Counted from the first letter of the stretch, positions 26,597 through 35,716 are shown. The stretch is DNA of 64,000 nt from Roseibium sp. MMSF_3412 (GCF_030733265.1 NZ_JASHJI010000017.1:62001-126000); one strand, 5' to 3'. Notes: generated from the sequence alone by a model not told the origin. Program-made: numbers and translations.

Positions 26597-27616
26597 CTAC
26601 GCGCCAAATTTGTCCTGCCACGTGGGAACAGGATCTCCGGGGGCGGCGGAGGCGCTGTAGATCCCCCGGGCAATGGCACGCGCGAGACAGGATGCCGCCG
26701 CCGCTCCAAGCCGGACCATGTCCTCAAGGCCGCTTTCCAGTTTGCGCTGCCCGGTCGACAGGGCAAAAACAAGATCGCCGTCCAGTGGTGTGTGCGCAGG
26801 CCAGAGCGCCCGGGCAAGACCGTCATGAGCCATGACCGCCAGCCGTTTGGCTTCTCCTTTCGTCAGGACCGCATCCGTTGCAACGGCTGCGATCGTGGTG
26901 TTGGCACCGGCCTTGAGCGCATCGAGCTTGGTTCGCACCTCGACGGCATCCAGGGGAAAGGGCGCCGTGATGCCACGTCCGCCGAACTCTTCATCGACCT
27001 CGAAGGGCGATGCCCAGAAGTGCGGACCATCACCGATCGTTGCGCGCCCGAGCGCGTTCACCGCGACAATCGCCCCGACGGTCACGCCATTGTCGAGCAC
27101 CTGGGAGGCGGAGCCCAGGCCGCCCTTGAGATTTGCGGTGGTTGCGCCGGTTCCGGCTCCAATCGAGCCAAGCGCAAAATCAAGCGAAACCGCATCAAGC
27201 GCGGAGCGGCCAAGATCGCGGTAGGGTGCCGCCTGGCCCCAGCTCTTGTCGCCGCCGTTGAGGAGATCGAACAGAATGGCCGTTGGAACGATCGGAACCC
27301 TGACGGGGCCGACTTCGAAGCCGTATCCGAGTTCCGCCAGCCGTCCCTGAACGCCGGCACCGGCATCGAGGCCGAATGCGGATCCGCCCGCAAGCACGAT
27401 CGCGTCGATTTTTTCAACCGTCTGCTCCGGTTCGAGCAGCGCAATCTCCCGTGTTCCGGGGGCACCGCCGTGAATGGCGACGGAGGCCACTGCCGGTTCG
27501 TCGGGAAGCAGGACCGTTGCTCCCGACTTCAGATCCATGTCGGACGCGTTGCCGATCTTGAGACCGGGTACGTCTGTGATGAGATTGCGGGGGCCGGGCA
27601 TGCGGGGAAAATCCAA
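26597..27616 (-). CDS. P1-family (DmpA-like) aminopeptidase
   Basis: 339 residues. The family is made as a precursor that cuts itself before an internal Ser/Thr nucleophile. The expected site is visible as KAGANTTIAAVATDAVLTK, with likely cleavage before Thr240. Other conserved parts are TDVPGLKIGNA at the start, VLAGGSAFGLDA and GAGTGATT. Relatives are L-aminopeptidases or beta-peptidyl aminopeptidases; the exact substrate is open. It is single and leftward, downstream of the flavin reductase gene. Confidence 0.92.
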   Translation of the reverse strand: MDFPRMPGPRNLITDVPGLKIGNASDMDLKSGATVLLPDEPAVASVAIHGGAPGTREIALLEPEQTVEKIDAIVLAGGSAFGLDAGAGVQGRLAELGYGFEVGPVRVPIVPTAILFDLLNGGDKSWGQAAPYRDLGRSALDAVSLDFALGSIGAGTGATTANLKGGLGSASQVLDNGVTVGAIVAVNALGRATIGDGPHFWASPFEVDEEFGGRGITAPFPLDAVEVRTKLDALKAGANTTIAAVATDAVLTKGEAKRLAVMAHDGLARALWPAHTPLDGDLVFALSTGQRKLESGLEDMVRLGAAAASCLARAIARGIYSASAAPGDPVPTWQDKFGA

Positions 27617-27651
27617 ACCGTTAATCGAAGCGCAGTTTGATCCGGCGGCGT

Positions 27652-28239
27652 TCAGGTGTCGAGGCTTTTGTAGCCTCTGCGGACGTAAATGAGCGATTTG
27701 CCAGGATCGGTCATGCGCAGGTCGACAACGGTCCCGACGATGATCGAGTGGGTGCCCATTTCCGAGACCGAGTAAATCTCGCAGTCGACGCTCAGCCGGG
27801 CGCTGTCGAGCGCCGGGCAGCCGGTTGCCAGCCGTGTCCAGTCGGCCCTGGCGAAGCGCTCGGGCATTTCGAGACTGTCGCGGCCGGCAAAACTGTCGGA
27901 AATTGCCTCATGGTCATCGCTCAGCGTGTTCAGGCAAAAGCACCGGTTCTGCAGCACGGCGCTGTGGACGCGGGTCTGGCGGTTGAGGCAGATCAGAATG
28001 CTGGGAGGATCGTCGCTGACCGAACAGGCGGCTGAAACCGTCGCCCCCTGTTGCCCTCCCGGGCCGTCGGTGGTCACCACGTGAACAGCTGCCGCGATCC
28101 GGCTCATGGCCTCGCGGAAGCTTTGCGTGTCGAGCGGCAGCCGGCCTTGCTCTGATGCGGGAATGGTCATGTGTTCGGCTCCTGGGCCGGCCTGGGCGGA
28201 ATCGGTTATGGTCTCTGTATCGAGGCCGAGTTTAGCCAT
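27652..28239 (-). CDS. Flavin reductase-like protein (FMN-binding split barrel)
   Basis: 195 residues. From about residue 37 it matches the flavin reductase domain of two-component monooxygenases: FREAMSRIAAAVHVVTTDG, GATVSAACSVSDDPPSILICLN, and GTHSIIVGTVVDLR near the end. It would supply reduced flavin to a partner oxygenase, but no partner is adjacent. Met24 is an alternative start. The gene ends 35 bp before the P1 peptidase gene on the same strand. Confidence 0.88.
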   Translation of the reverse strand: MAKLGLDTETITDSAQAGPGAEHMTIPASEQGRLPLDTQSFREAMSRIAAAVHVVTTDGPGGQQGATVSAACSVSDDPPSILICLNRQTRVHSAVLQNRCFCLNTLSDDHEAISDSFAGRDSLEMPERFARADWTRLATGCPALDSARLSVDCEIYSVSEMGTHSIIVGTVVDLRMTDPGKSLIYVRRGYKSLDT

Positions 28240-28383
28240 ATGGCTATGGCATTCCTAGGCAAAATAGGGCGAAACGCTGTCCCGCAAAGACAAGGCCTGA
28301 AATTCGATCCCTTTATCCGGATTGAGATTTTTCGCCTTCGGCGATAGGGATGGACATTAGCTTCCCACGTGCTGGAGAACCGG

Positions 28384-29487
28384 ATGACACAGCGGCGATT
28401 GACATTCATAGCGGCTTTTCTCGTTGCCGGGCTGACCGCTGGTCAGGCCAGTGCCGAGATACCGATCGCGGTGGCGGGGCCGATGGACGGGCAATTCCGT
28501 GACCTCGGTGCGCAGATGCGGACCGGGGCGGAGCAGGCCGTCGCCGACATCAACGCAGCCGGTGGTGTCAATGGTGAAAGGCTCTTGCTCGAGGTGGCAG
28601 ACGATGGCTGCGATGCGGACAAGGCCGTGGCCGTTGCCAACCAGCTTATCGGGAAGGACGTTGTGTTTGTCGCCGGGCATTTCTGCTTCAACGCCTCCAT
28701 ACCGGCAAGCGACGTCTATGCTGGTGCCGGCATCGTCCAGATCTCGCCCGGAACAACGTTGCCGATTTTCACCGACGAACGGCCCGGCGAGGGCGTGTTT
28801 CGCCTGGCTCCGAGGGACGATCAGCAAGCCGAGGTTGCCGGGCAGTTTCTGGCTGACACGTTCTCCGGCGCGCGCATCGCCCTGCTGCATGACAAGACCG
28901 CTTATGGGAAAGGCCTGACCGACGCGGTCAAGGCTGTCATGAACGGCCTTGGCAAGTCGGAGGATATTGCTCTGGGATACGATGCGGGCGAGGACGACTA
29001 CCGCTACCTCGTTTCGCAACTCGGGCTTGAAAATGTGGGTGTGGTTTTCCTGGGCGGTTACCACCCCGAAGCGGGCCTGATCAAGCTCGAGATGGACCGG
29101 CAGGGACTGGATGCCGTGCTGGTTTCGGGTGATGCGCTGATGACGGAGGAATTCCTTGCAGTGGCGGGCGAGGCGGGCAACGGCACGCTGCTGACCTATC
29201 CGATCGACCCTCGCGACATAGAACAAAGCGCTGCGGTGATCGATGCACTTGAGGAGGCCGGAAAATCCGCCGACCGCTATGCACTGGCAACCTATGCCGC
29301 GATCCAGGCCTGGGCGCAGGCGGCCAATGCCGCCGGGGGAACAGAGCTCCAGGGCGTTGCGGATGCACTTTCGACCCAGACGTTCGAGACCGTACTGGGG
29401 CCCGTCGAGTTCGATGAGAACGGTGACGGCAACCAGCCGGGCTACGTCATCTACGAATGGCGTGAAGGGGCTCCGAAGCTGCGTTGA
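28384..29487 (+). CDS. Branched-chain amino-acid-type ABC transporter substrate-binding protein
   Basis: 367 residues from the ATG with CTGGAGAACCGG upstream. A signal peptide (LTFIAAFLVAGLTAGQASAE) is followed by a periplasmic-binding fold of the LivK/Peripla_BP_6 type: IPIAVAGPMDGQFRDLGAQM at the mature start, VNGERLLLEVADDGCD, AVAVANQLIGKDVVFVAGHFC and ALYDKTAYGKG-like LLHDKTAYGKGL. No permease or ATPase genes are adjacent, so the partner components must be encoded elsewhere. A strong terminator follows. Confidence 0.9.
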   Translation: MTQRRLTFIAAFLVAGLTAGQASAEIPIAVAGPMDGQFRDLGAQMRTGAEQAVADINAAGGVNGERLLLEVADDGCDADKAVAVANQLIGKDVVFVAGHFCFNASIPASDVYAGAGIVQISPGTTLPIFTDERPGEGVFRLAPRDDQQAEVAGQFLADTFSGARIALLHDKTAYGKGLTDAVKAVMNGLGKSEDIALGYDAGEDDYRYLVSQLGLENVGVVFLGGYHPEAGLIKLEMDRQGLDAVLVSGDALMTEEFLAVAGEAGNGTLLTYPIDPRDIEQSAAVIDALEEAGKSADRYALATYAAIQAWAQAANAAGGTELQGVADALSTQTFETVLGPVEFDENGDGNQPGYVIYEWREGAPKLR

Positions 29488-29517
29488 GACTGGCTGAGAG
29501 GTCTTTGAAGAATGAAC

Positions 29518-29554
29518 AAAGGGGACGCAACCCGGTGAGATTGGCGTCCCCTTT
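29518..29554. terminator. Bidirectional intrinsic terminator
   Basis: Perfect 11-bp stem AAAGGGGACGC / GCGTCCCCTTT with a 15-nt loop. It ends the binding-protein gene on the plus strand (TTT then CGTTTC) and the YceI gene on the minus strand (TTT then GTTCATTC). Confidence 0.8.
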
Positions 29555-29572
29555 CGTTTCAGTCCCGATCGA

Positions 29573-30187
29573 TCAGGTGCGTCGGCCCGTTCCGCTGATC
29601 TTGATGTTGACCTTGTCGGCGTAGATCGGCAGACCGGCTTCCATGCCGTAGAAACTGCGGAAGAAACCGCCTGAAACCGTGAAGCCGACGCGGCCGTTGC
29701 CCTTGTTGCCGGTAATCTGAACCTCGAGCTTGGTCCGTTTGGTTTTGCCGCGCAGGGACAGAACGCCCTCGACTTCAGCCGAATACTTGCCCGTGATCCG
29801 GATGCGGGTGCTCTGGAATTTGGCGACCGGATACTTGGCGACATTGAACATGGCGGAGCTTTTCAGGAAACCGGTCACCTTGTCGTTGTTGGTTTTCACG
29901 CTGGAAAGATCGATGGTCACGTTGACCCTGCTTTTCTCCGGCCGGTTCTGGTCCAGAACCATCTTGCCCGATACCTTGCTGAACTCTCCCTGCACCGGAC
30001 GGCCGCCCAGCACCCGAACCGAAAATCCGGTATCGATATTGGCAGGCGTCAGTGTGTAGGTTCCGGAAATCGAACCGGCAGCAGCCGGAAGCGACAGTCC
30101 GGTCAACAGGGCAAATGACACTATGATCGACTTAAGGGTGTGAAGCCCATTTGCGGTACGGGGACGCCGGAAACGAATGTGGCGCAT
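29573..30187 (-). CDS. YceI-family periplasmic lipid-binding protein
   Basis: 204 residues. Start at ATG 30187 is chosen by AAGGAA upstream and the signal peptide that follows (IIVSFALLTGLSLPAAAGS). The mature part is the YceI beta-barrel: GTYTLTPANIDTGFSVRVLG at the beginning, VNVTIDLSSVKTNNDKVTGFL and FNVAKYPVAKFQSTRI. The family binds isoprenoid-like or other amphiphilic molecules in the periplasm; the ligand here is unknown. Residues upstream of this ATG do not look like coding sequence. Confidence 0.9.
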   Translation of the reverse strand: MRHIRFRRPRTANGLHTLKSIIVSFALLTGLSLPAAAGSISGTYTLTPANIDTGFSVRVLGGRPVQGEFSKVSGKMVLDQNRPEKSRVNVTIDLSSVKTNNDKVTGFLKSSAMFNVAKYPVAKFQSTRIRITGKYSAEVEGVLSLRGKTKRTKLEVQITGNKGNGRVGFTVSGGFFRSFYGMEAGLPIYADKVNIKISGTGRRT

Positions 30188-30422
30188 GTGACTGTTCCTT
30201 CCTTGAATGGCGGATCTTGTCCGGTCTTTGCGAATTGAGACAAGGTGACCCGAGTGCGGCCTTCCATTGCCTCTGTTCGTTCCAAATGCCGTTTCCGGGC
30301 GGTTCTTCATAGTGACGGCTGTCACACCCAACGCATCGAACGCCCACATTCTACGTCGTGTATCCGGCACGGTTTCACCGATGCCGCAGGTTTGACCGCG
30401 CCGTGATGCACAGGTCCGGGAA

Positions 30423-30437
30423 TTAACCTTCAGTTAA
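30423..30437. promoter_or_regulatory. CtrA-like box upstream of the L,D-transpeptidase gene
   Basis: TTAA-CCTTCAG-TTAA fits the CtrA core TTAA-N7-TTAA exactly. It lies 73 bp before the L,D-transpeptidase start. Cell-cycle control of a wall enzyme would be plausible, but binding is inferred from the motif alone. Confidence 0.45.
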
Positions 30438-30509
30438 GAAAGTAGCGCCGCGCAGCTTCTTTCAAGGTGACAGGCACGGTATTTTCCCCGTCAAAACCAG
30501 GGAAGAGTT

Positions 30510-31031
30510 ATGCGTCGATATTCCTGTATCCGGATCGGGAGCCTGCTTGTTGCTCTCGCAGTATTATGCGGTTTTCAATTGCCGGCTGCGGCAGCCGAGC
30601 TTGTCGGTTTTTCCGATCACAGGTTCCGGCCCGGTACGATTGTGATCAAGAATTCCGAAAAACGGCTCTACCTGGTCCTGCGCGGAAAGAGGGCGATCCG
30701 CTACAGGGTCGCGGTCGGAAAACCGCGCAAGGCCTGGACGGGGCAGGCGCAGATCACCGCCAAATACATCCGGCCCGACTGGTCTCCTTCGCCGGAAGTG
30801 CGCCGGGATTTTCCACATCTGCCGGACGTCATAAGGGGAGGTGCACCGAACAATCCCATGGGATCGGCCGCGATGACGCTTTCCAACGGCAACTACGCCA
30901 TCCATGGCACCAACAGGCCGGGTTCGATCGGACGTGCCGTGTCCTACGGCTGCATCCGCATGGCCAATGCGGATATCGAAGACCTGTTTCAAAGGGTGGG
31001 TGTCAGGACGCCGGTCGTGGCCTTGCCGTGA
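30510..31031 (+). CDS. L,D-transpeptidase (YkuD family)
   Basis: 173 residues with a signal peptide (GSLLVALAVLCGFQLPAAAA). The YkuD catalytic motif is complete: H132-G at YAIHGTN and S-Y-G-C148-I-R in AVSYGCIRM. The enzyme makes 3-3 peptidoglycan crosslinks or attaches proteins to peptidoglycan in the periplasm. Small single-domain forms like this are numerous in alphaproteobacteria, which insert polar wall. GGGAAGAGTT precedes the ATG. A CtrA-like box lies upstream. Confidence 0.94.
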   Translation: MRRYSCIRIGSLLVALAVLCGFQLPAAAAELVGFSDHRFRPGTIVIKNSEKRLYLVLRGKRAIRYRVAVGKPRKAWTGQAQITAKYIRPDWSPSPEVRRDFPHLPDVIRGGAPNNPMGSAAMTLSNGNYAIHGTNRPGSIGRAVSYGCIRMANADIEDLFQRVGVRTPVVALP

Positions 31032-31042
31032 CGTTACAAAAC

Positions 31043-31717
31043 TCAGTGCTGATTGGTGACATTGCCCGATAACACCGCCTGATAGAATCCGTCCCAGCCC
31101 TCGGGTTCGGATGTGTTCGTGATGTATTCTCTTCGCGCAGCCTCATCCATTTCTCGAAAAAGCCTAATCCAAACAGTTATCATTCTGTTGCTTTCAATCA
31201 GTTTCCAATCTCGGGAACCAAATGAAACGCCGGGAAACATGTCCCAGACCGGCTTGAGTTCCGGTGGATTTTTCGTGGCGCGATCGTTTCTCGATTTGCT
31301 CGACAATTTGGCATAGAAACCCGGCCAGTCGTCCCGATCCGGCTCGGGAAATCGTTTCATATAGGCAGACCTGCTTTCGACGCTGATCGTCGCGAACCAA
31401 TCAAGCCAACCGAACTTGTATCCTTCGCCTTCTCCCATTCTCCAATGGATGCTTCCCCATTCCAAACCGGGGAACGCATCCCACAGAGGCGTCAGGCAGA
31501 CACTTTCACAATCGGCGGCAGACGGCATCAACTCGAGAACGAAAAAGAAGTCATAGAGTTCATCGGGAACATCCCCGTCAACGACTTTCCAGCGTATCGT
31601 GTCAGGTATCACTGTTCTAAATTCTCTTGTTCGTGAAGTGGCTTCGACTGTCGCCGCATGTGAGGATAATTCGTCACGCGTTACAAGTCTGAATTGCATG
31701 CATCTGAGTGCCGTCAT
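31043..31717 (-). CDS. Unknown protein with an internal tandem duplication
   Basis: About 224 residues from the ATG at 31717 (longer in-frame start at 31825). I do not recognise the family. Two copies of a roughly 62-residue unit occupy the C-terminal half. Each begins L/V-W-D-x-F-P-G-x-x-x-G-S-x-x-W and ends W-x-G-F-Y-x-x-L, about 75 residues apart, with many aromatic and acidic residues. The gene is more AT-rich than its neighbours, suggesting later arrival. No signal peptide or membrane helix is evident. Confidence 0.6.
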   Translation of the reverse strand: MTALRCMQFRLVTRDELSSHAATVEATSRTREFRTVIPDTIRWKVVDGDVPDELYDFFFVLELMPSAADCESVCLTPLWDAFPGLEWGSIHWRMGEGEGYKFGWLDWFATISVESRSAYMKRFPEPDRDDWPGFYAKLSSKSRNDRATKNPPELKPVWDMFPGVSFGSRDWKLIESNRMITVWIRLFREMDEAARREYITNTSEPEGWDGFYQAVLSGNVTNQH

Positions 31718-31967
31718 GCTTATCCAGGGACAGCATGACGCATTTAGTTTCGAAAGTTTGAAACTATGCTCGCCATCGGGTTCCATAAACCCAGCATAAG
31801 GCCCTGCCGGTTCCAAGTGCCCCAACGCTGGGCCGGCGGGGTTCCGCTCTTACGAGCCGCGTTCGTTACATCTTGCGACAATTCCGGCTTCAATCCGGGA
31901 CATCTTTGCGACATCTGGCGTGTAGCCTGATTGGATCGAGGGTTGATTCAATGGTCGGGTAGAGACG

Positions 31968-32585
31968 GTGCAGGGTATCAAAAACATACTGAATTCCAGA
32001 GCGTTCATCTGGGCTCTTCTGGCAGTGCCGTCGATCCCGATGGTGCTGGCGCTTGCCAATGGTGCCGTGTCTGAGGACGGACGCCCGGCGACCGAATTCC
32101 TGCTGCATCCGACTGGCGAATTCGCGGCACGCTTCATGATCATCTCGATGATCATTTCTCCCTTCCGGCTGATGTTCCCCAAAAATGCGTTCTGGTTCTG
32201 GATGCTGCGCAGGCGCCGTTACTTCGGTGTCGCGGCATTCCTTTATGCGCTGTTGCACACAGTGCTCTACATCGTCGACATGGGCTCCTGGCAGGCCGTT
32301 CTCGGTGAGTTCTGGGCGCTGGGAATCTGGACCGGCTGGCTGGCTTTCTTCGTTTTTGTTCCCATGGCAATGACGTCGAACGACGCATCCGTCAGACGTC
32401 TCGGCCGATACTGGAAGCCCCTGCAGCGTTTCGGCTACCTGGCCGCAGTGGCAACGCTTCTTCACTGGATGTTCGTGCACAACGAATTCGGCCCGGCCCT
32501 GGTTCATTTTGTTCCGCTGGCTCTCCTTGAGGGCTACCGGGTCTACCGGTTCTACAATCCCGTTCCAAAACCGGCTGCTGCCTGA
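31968..32585 (+). CDS. MsrQ-like ferric-reductase-type membrane protein
   Basis: 205 residues, about six helices. Conserved His residues lie in FLLHPTGEFAARFMI, LYALLHTVLYI and VATLLHWMFVHNEFG, the haem-binding pattern of the ferric-reductase-like domain and of MsrQ. MsrQ passes electrons to the periplasmic methionine sulfoxide reductase MsrP; no msrP is adjacent, so the partner is uncertain. The GTG start has GTAGAGACG upstream. A PepSY gene follows 31 bp later and is probably co-transcribed. Confidence 0.82.
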   Translation: MQGIKNILNSRAFIWALLAVPSIPMVLALANGAVSEDGRPATEFLLHPTGEFAARFMIISMIISPFRLMFPKNAFWFWMLRRRRYFGVAAFLYALLHTVLYIVDMGSWQAVLGEFWALGIWTGWLAFFVFVPMAMTSNDASVRRLGRYWKPLQRFGYLAAVATLLHWMFVHNEFGPALVHFVPLALLEGYRVYRFYNPVPKPAAA

Positions 32586-32616
32586 TCGGCACCCCTGATC
32601 TTGAAAGGACGAAACG

Positions 32617-32922
32617 ATGAATTTCACGCTTCACACGGCAACGTCGCTGCTGAGTTGCTTCTTCACCTTTCCGGTCTGCGCAACGGGCATGTTCGAATGC
32701 GAAGCAACGGAAAAATCGGCCTGGCTCTCCGAACAGCAGGTTACGGAGCGGCTCGTCAGCGACGGCTGGCAGGTGCGCCGGATGAAGGAAGACGGCGGTT
32801 GCTGGGAGGTTTACGGTACCACGCCGGAAGGAAAGCGGGTCGAGGTCTACGTGCACCCGGTGTCGGGAGAGGTCCTGCTCATCAATCAGCGGGGCACAAT
32901 CCTCTACCGGAAGGAAAGCTAA
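32617..32922 (+). CDS. PepSY-domain periplasmic protein
   Basis: 101 residues. The N-terminus reads as a short signal peptide (TATSLLSCFFTFPVCAT). The PepSY core is LSEQQVTERLVSDGWQVRRM then CWEVYGTTPEGKRVEVYVHP-VSGEVL. PepSY domains bind or inhibit proteases or serve as small periplasmic modulators. AAGGACGAAACG precedes the ATG. Pairing with a ferric-reductase-like membrane protein is a recurring arrangement. Its stop lies 1 bp from the convergent VWA gene end. Confidence 0.85.
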   Translation: MNFTLHTATSLLSCFFTFPVCATGMFECEATEKSAWLSEQQVTERLVSDGWQVRRMKEDGGCWEVYGTTPEGKRVEVYVHPVSGEVLLINQRGTILYRKES

Positions 32923-32923
32923 G

Positions 32924-34129
32924 TCAGAGCCACCTGCGGGGATCTTTGGAAGCGTTCTTCCGCTGATCTCCGGAAAGGGCATTGGCAAGGTCCGCAACCG
33001 CGTCAAGGGAATGCGCGGCACGGAATTCGTCGACATGAGGCAGCATGGCCCTGATGCCCTTCGCCTTTGCCTCAAAGCCATCAAAGCGCAGCAGCGGGTT
33101 GAGCCAGATCAGATGCCGGCAGGACCGGTGCAGGCGATCCATCTCTCGCGCCAGATCCTCGTCGGTATCCCGTTCCAGCCCGTCCGTGATCAGGAGAACC
33201 GTCGGTTTTCCGGAAAGCACCCGGCGCGACCAGTGCTTGTTGAAGTCGTGAAGCGCCGATGCGATGCGGGTTCCGCCGGACCAGTCCTCAACCCCGGCCG
33301 AGCAGGCTTCAAGCGCTTCGTCCGGATCCTTCATGCGCAATTGACGGGTGACATTGCTCAGCCTGGTGCCGAAAAGGAACGTGTGCACATCGCGGCGCTC
33401 GGCGGTCGTCGCGTGCAGGAAATGCAGGAGCAGGCGCGAATACTGGCTCATCGAGCCGGAAATGTCGCACAATGCGACCAGCGGTGGCCGTTTCTCGGCC
33501 GGCTTTCTGAACTTCAGGTCAATGATTTCTCCACCGGCGCGCATGGAGGCGCGCAGTGTCTTGCGCGGGTCGACCCGGCCCCGGGCCGCTGTCGTCAGGC
33601 GGCGCAGCCTGATCTTGTCCATGGGCATGGCCATGGAACGCAGAACCTTCTTGGCTGCGGCGACCTCTTCCGCGGTCATTTGCGCAAAGTCCTTTGTCTG
33701 CAGCAGTTCCTTGCCGGAGACGGTGAATTTCGCGTCGACCTCGATTTCAGGCACGGTCTCTTCCGCGACCCGTTCCTTGGCGGCCTGGAAGGCCTGCGAC
33801 ACACGGGTCTGTCCGGCCTTCGGTTTTTCCGGTGCGCCACGCGGCGGTGCGACGGGCGAGAGGATCGACAGCATCTTCTCGATCAGGCCGCGGCTCTGCC
33901 AGTAAATCCTGAATGCCTCGTCGAACAGAACCTTGTGTTCGTGCTTGCGCACGAAAACCGCATGCAGCGTCCAGTAAAGGTCGTCCCGGTTTTCGATCCC
34001 CGAAACCTCGACGGCGTTGACGGCGTCAACGACCGACGCAGGACCCACGGGAACACCCGCCTTGCGGAGTGTTCTGGCGAAGTAGACGATGTTGTCGGTA
34101 ATCCTGGAGCGGATTTGGGTTGCGGCCAT
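32924..34129 (-). CDS. CoxE-like VWA-domain protein
   Basis: About 401 residues. The C-terminal half holds a von Willebrand A fold with metal-site motif CDISGSMSQYSRLLLHF (D-x-S-x-S) and later LLITDGLERDTDED. The N-terminal region (NIVYFARTLRKAGVPVGP) is typical of CoxE-like partners of MoxR ATPases. A TTG at 34144 that overlaps the upstream stop is an alternative start. With the adjacent ATPase it probably forms a chaperone pair for assembling or activating a target protein complex (family knowledge; target unknown). Confidence 0.9.
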   Translation of the reverse strand: MAATQIRSRITDNIVYFARTLRKAGVPVGPASVVDAVNAVEVSGIENRDDLYWTLHAVFVRKHEHKVLFDEAFRIYWQSRGLIEKMLSILSPVAPPRGAPEKPKAGQTRVSQAFQAAKERVAEETVPEIEVDAKFTVSGKELLQTKDFAQMTAEEVAAAKKVLRSMAMPMDKIRLRRLTTAARGRVDPRKTLRASMRAGGEIIDLKFRKPAEKRPPLVALCDISGSMSQYSRLLLHFLHATTAERRDVHTFLFGTRLSNVTRQLRMKDPDEALEACSAGVEDWSGGTRIASALHDFNKHWSRRVLSGKPTVLLITDGLERDTDEDLAREMDRLHRSCRHLIWLNPLLRFDGFEAKAKGIRAMLPHVDEFRAAHSLDAVADLANALSGDQRKNASKDPRRWL

Positions 34130-34140
34130 GGGTCCGGCGC

Positions 34141-35079
34141 TCAAACCGCCGGCATCGGCTGAGCCTGCGGCGCTTCCTTGCGGATTTCGTCGATCATGTG
34201 ACGGACCTTGGAGCCGCGCACCCTTTCGATGTCGTCCTGGTACTTCAGAAGAACACCAAGAGTATCGGACGCAAGATCCGGGTCGAGCGCCAGTTCATTG
34301 AGTTCCGACAAGGCCGTGGCCCAGTCCAGCGTTTCCGCGACGCCCGGCTGTTTGAAAAGGTCTTCGTCAGCCCGGAGCTTCTGGACAAAAGCGACCACTT
34401 CGTTTGCAAGCCGTTCTGCCGCGCCGGGCACCTTTCTGCGGACGATTTCCAGTTCGCGCTCGGCATCGGGATAATCCACCCAATGATAGAGGCAACGGCG
34501 CTTCAGGGCGTCATGTATCTCGCGCGTGCGGTTGGTCGTGATGATCACGATCGGAGGTTCCTCGGCACGCACCGTGCCGAGTTCCGGAATGGTGACCTGG
34601 CTGTCGGCCAGCACTTCCAGAAGAAAGGCCTCGAAGGCCTCGTCGGCCCGATCCAGCTCATCGATCAGAAAAACCGGGGCACCATTCATTGACGGTTCGA
34701 GCGCCTGCAGGACCGGGCGCTTGATCAGGAACCGCTCGTCGAAAATCGACTTGGACAGGTCGGCATGTTCCGTGTCTCCAGATGCTTCGGCAACACGGAT
34801 TTCGACCATTTGCGCCTGATAGTTCCATTCGTAGACGGCGGACGCGATGTCCAGGCCCTCGTAACACTGCAGGCGGATCAGGTCGCGTCCGAGCGTGGTG
34901 GAGAGGACCTTGGCAATCTCGGTCTTGCCGACACCGGCTTCGCCTTCAAGAAACAGCGGTCGCTTCATCTTCAGCGCCAGGTGCAGCACCGTTGCCAGCG
35001 ATCTGTCCGCGACATAGCCCGCCTGGTCCATGAGATGAAGCGTATCGTCGATGGAAGCGGGAAGGGGTGTCGGGCTCAT
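34141..35079 (-). CDS. MoxR-family AAA+ ATPase
   Basis: 312 residues from ATG 35079 (AGGAGACGCC upstream; an earlier in-frame start at 35112 is less likely). Walker A is EGEAGVGKTEIAK, Walker B is VFLIDELDRAD, and sensor-1 Asn lies in VIITTNRTREI. MoxR ATPases act with VWA proteins as metal-centre or complex maturation chaperones. The gene is just upstream of the VWA gene, and the stop codon nearly overlaps its start. Confidence 0.93.
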   Translation of the reverse strand: MSPTPLPASIDDTLHLMDQAGYVADRSLATVLHLALKMKRPLFLEGEAGVGKTEIAKVLSTTLGRDLIRLQCYEGLDIASAVYEWNYQAQMVEIRVAEASGDTEHADLSKSIFDERFLIKRPVLQALEPSMNGAPVFLIDELDRADEAFEAFLLEVLADSQVTIPELGTVRAEEPPIVIITTNRTREIHDALKRRCLYHWVDYPDAERELEIVRRKVPGAAERLANEVVAFVQKLRADEDLFKQPGVAETLDWATALSELNELALDPDLASDTLGVLLKYQDDIERVRGSKVRHMIDEIRKEAPQAQPMPAV

Positions 35080-35322
35080 GGCGTCTCCTGGGCGTTTGTT
35101 TTCCAGCATCATATAGGACGGACAACTCCAAGGTCAGCCCGGACCAAAGTACGGCAAGGCACGGACACATCGATCAAAACTGATTTTTCCGGCCACCTGA
35201 AGGACCTAACACGTGGCGCCCTTGGATTGAAACAGGTCTCAACCGCATCAGGAGATGACCTAATGTGCACGGCCCCGTGAAGCAACTATGTTTCTCCCGT
35301 GCGATTCGAGGGAGGAATGGTC

Positions 35323-35670
35323 GTGGCAGGACGCAATTTGGTTCTCATGAGTGCTCTGATCATGCTGGCAGGACATGCAGCGCATGCATCCGATGGGGCT
35401 TATCCCTCCGACCCGGCAAGCCTTGCGACTGGAGAGGAGCTTGCGCAGATCCATTGCGCAACCTGCCATGCCGTCGGCAAAGACGATGAAAGCGCCCAGC
35501 CGGGAGCTCCGGCATTCAGGGACCTGTCGAAACTCTATCCGCTGGAAAGCCTGGAGGAACCGCTGGCGGAAGGTATCGTGACCGGACATGAGAACATGCC
35601 GGAAGTTGCCTTTGAAGCCGATGACATCGATGCGTTCCTCGGGTATCTGACATTGATCCAGGATCGTTGA
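35323..35670 (+). CDS. Small class I cytochrome c
   Basis: 115 residues from a GTG codon with GGGAGG 7 bp upstream; an ATG at 35317 is too close to that ribosome site. A signal peptide (LVLMSALIMLAGHAAHA) precedes the mature protein. Haem attachment is C45-A-T-C-H49, with a probable axial Met in HENMPEVAF. It would carry electrons in the periplasm; the partner is not evident from neighbours. Confidence 0.88.
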   Translation: MAGRNLVLMSALIMLAGHAAHASDGAYPSDPASLATGEELAQIHCATCHAVGKDDESAQPGAPAFRDLSKLYPLESLEEPLAEGIVTGHENMPEVAFEADDIDAFLGYLTLIQDR

Positions 35671-35699
35671 TGATCACAGTAAATCGCAAAGTCAATTTG

Positions 35700-35716
35700 T
35701 TAGCAGTTGTTGCTAA
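35700..35716. repeat. Inverted repeat upstream of usg
   Basis: TTAGCA-GTTGT-TGCTAA, with a further TGCTGCTAAAATGCTG just after it, gives overlapping copies of the half site TGCTAAA. It lies about 110 bp before the usg start in an AT-rich gap of 148 bp. It may be a regulator site; no factor can be named. Confidence 0.35.
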
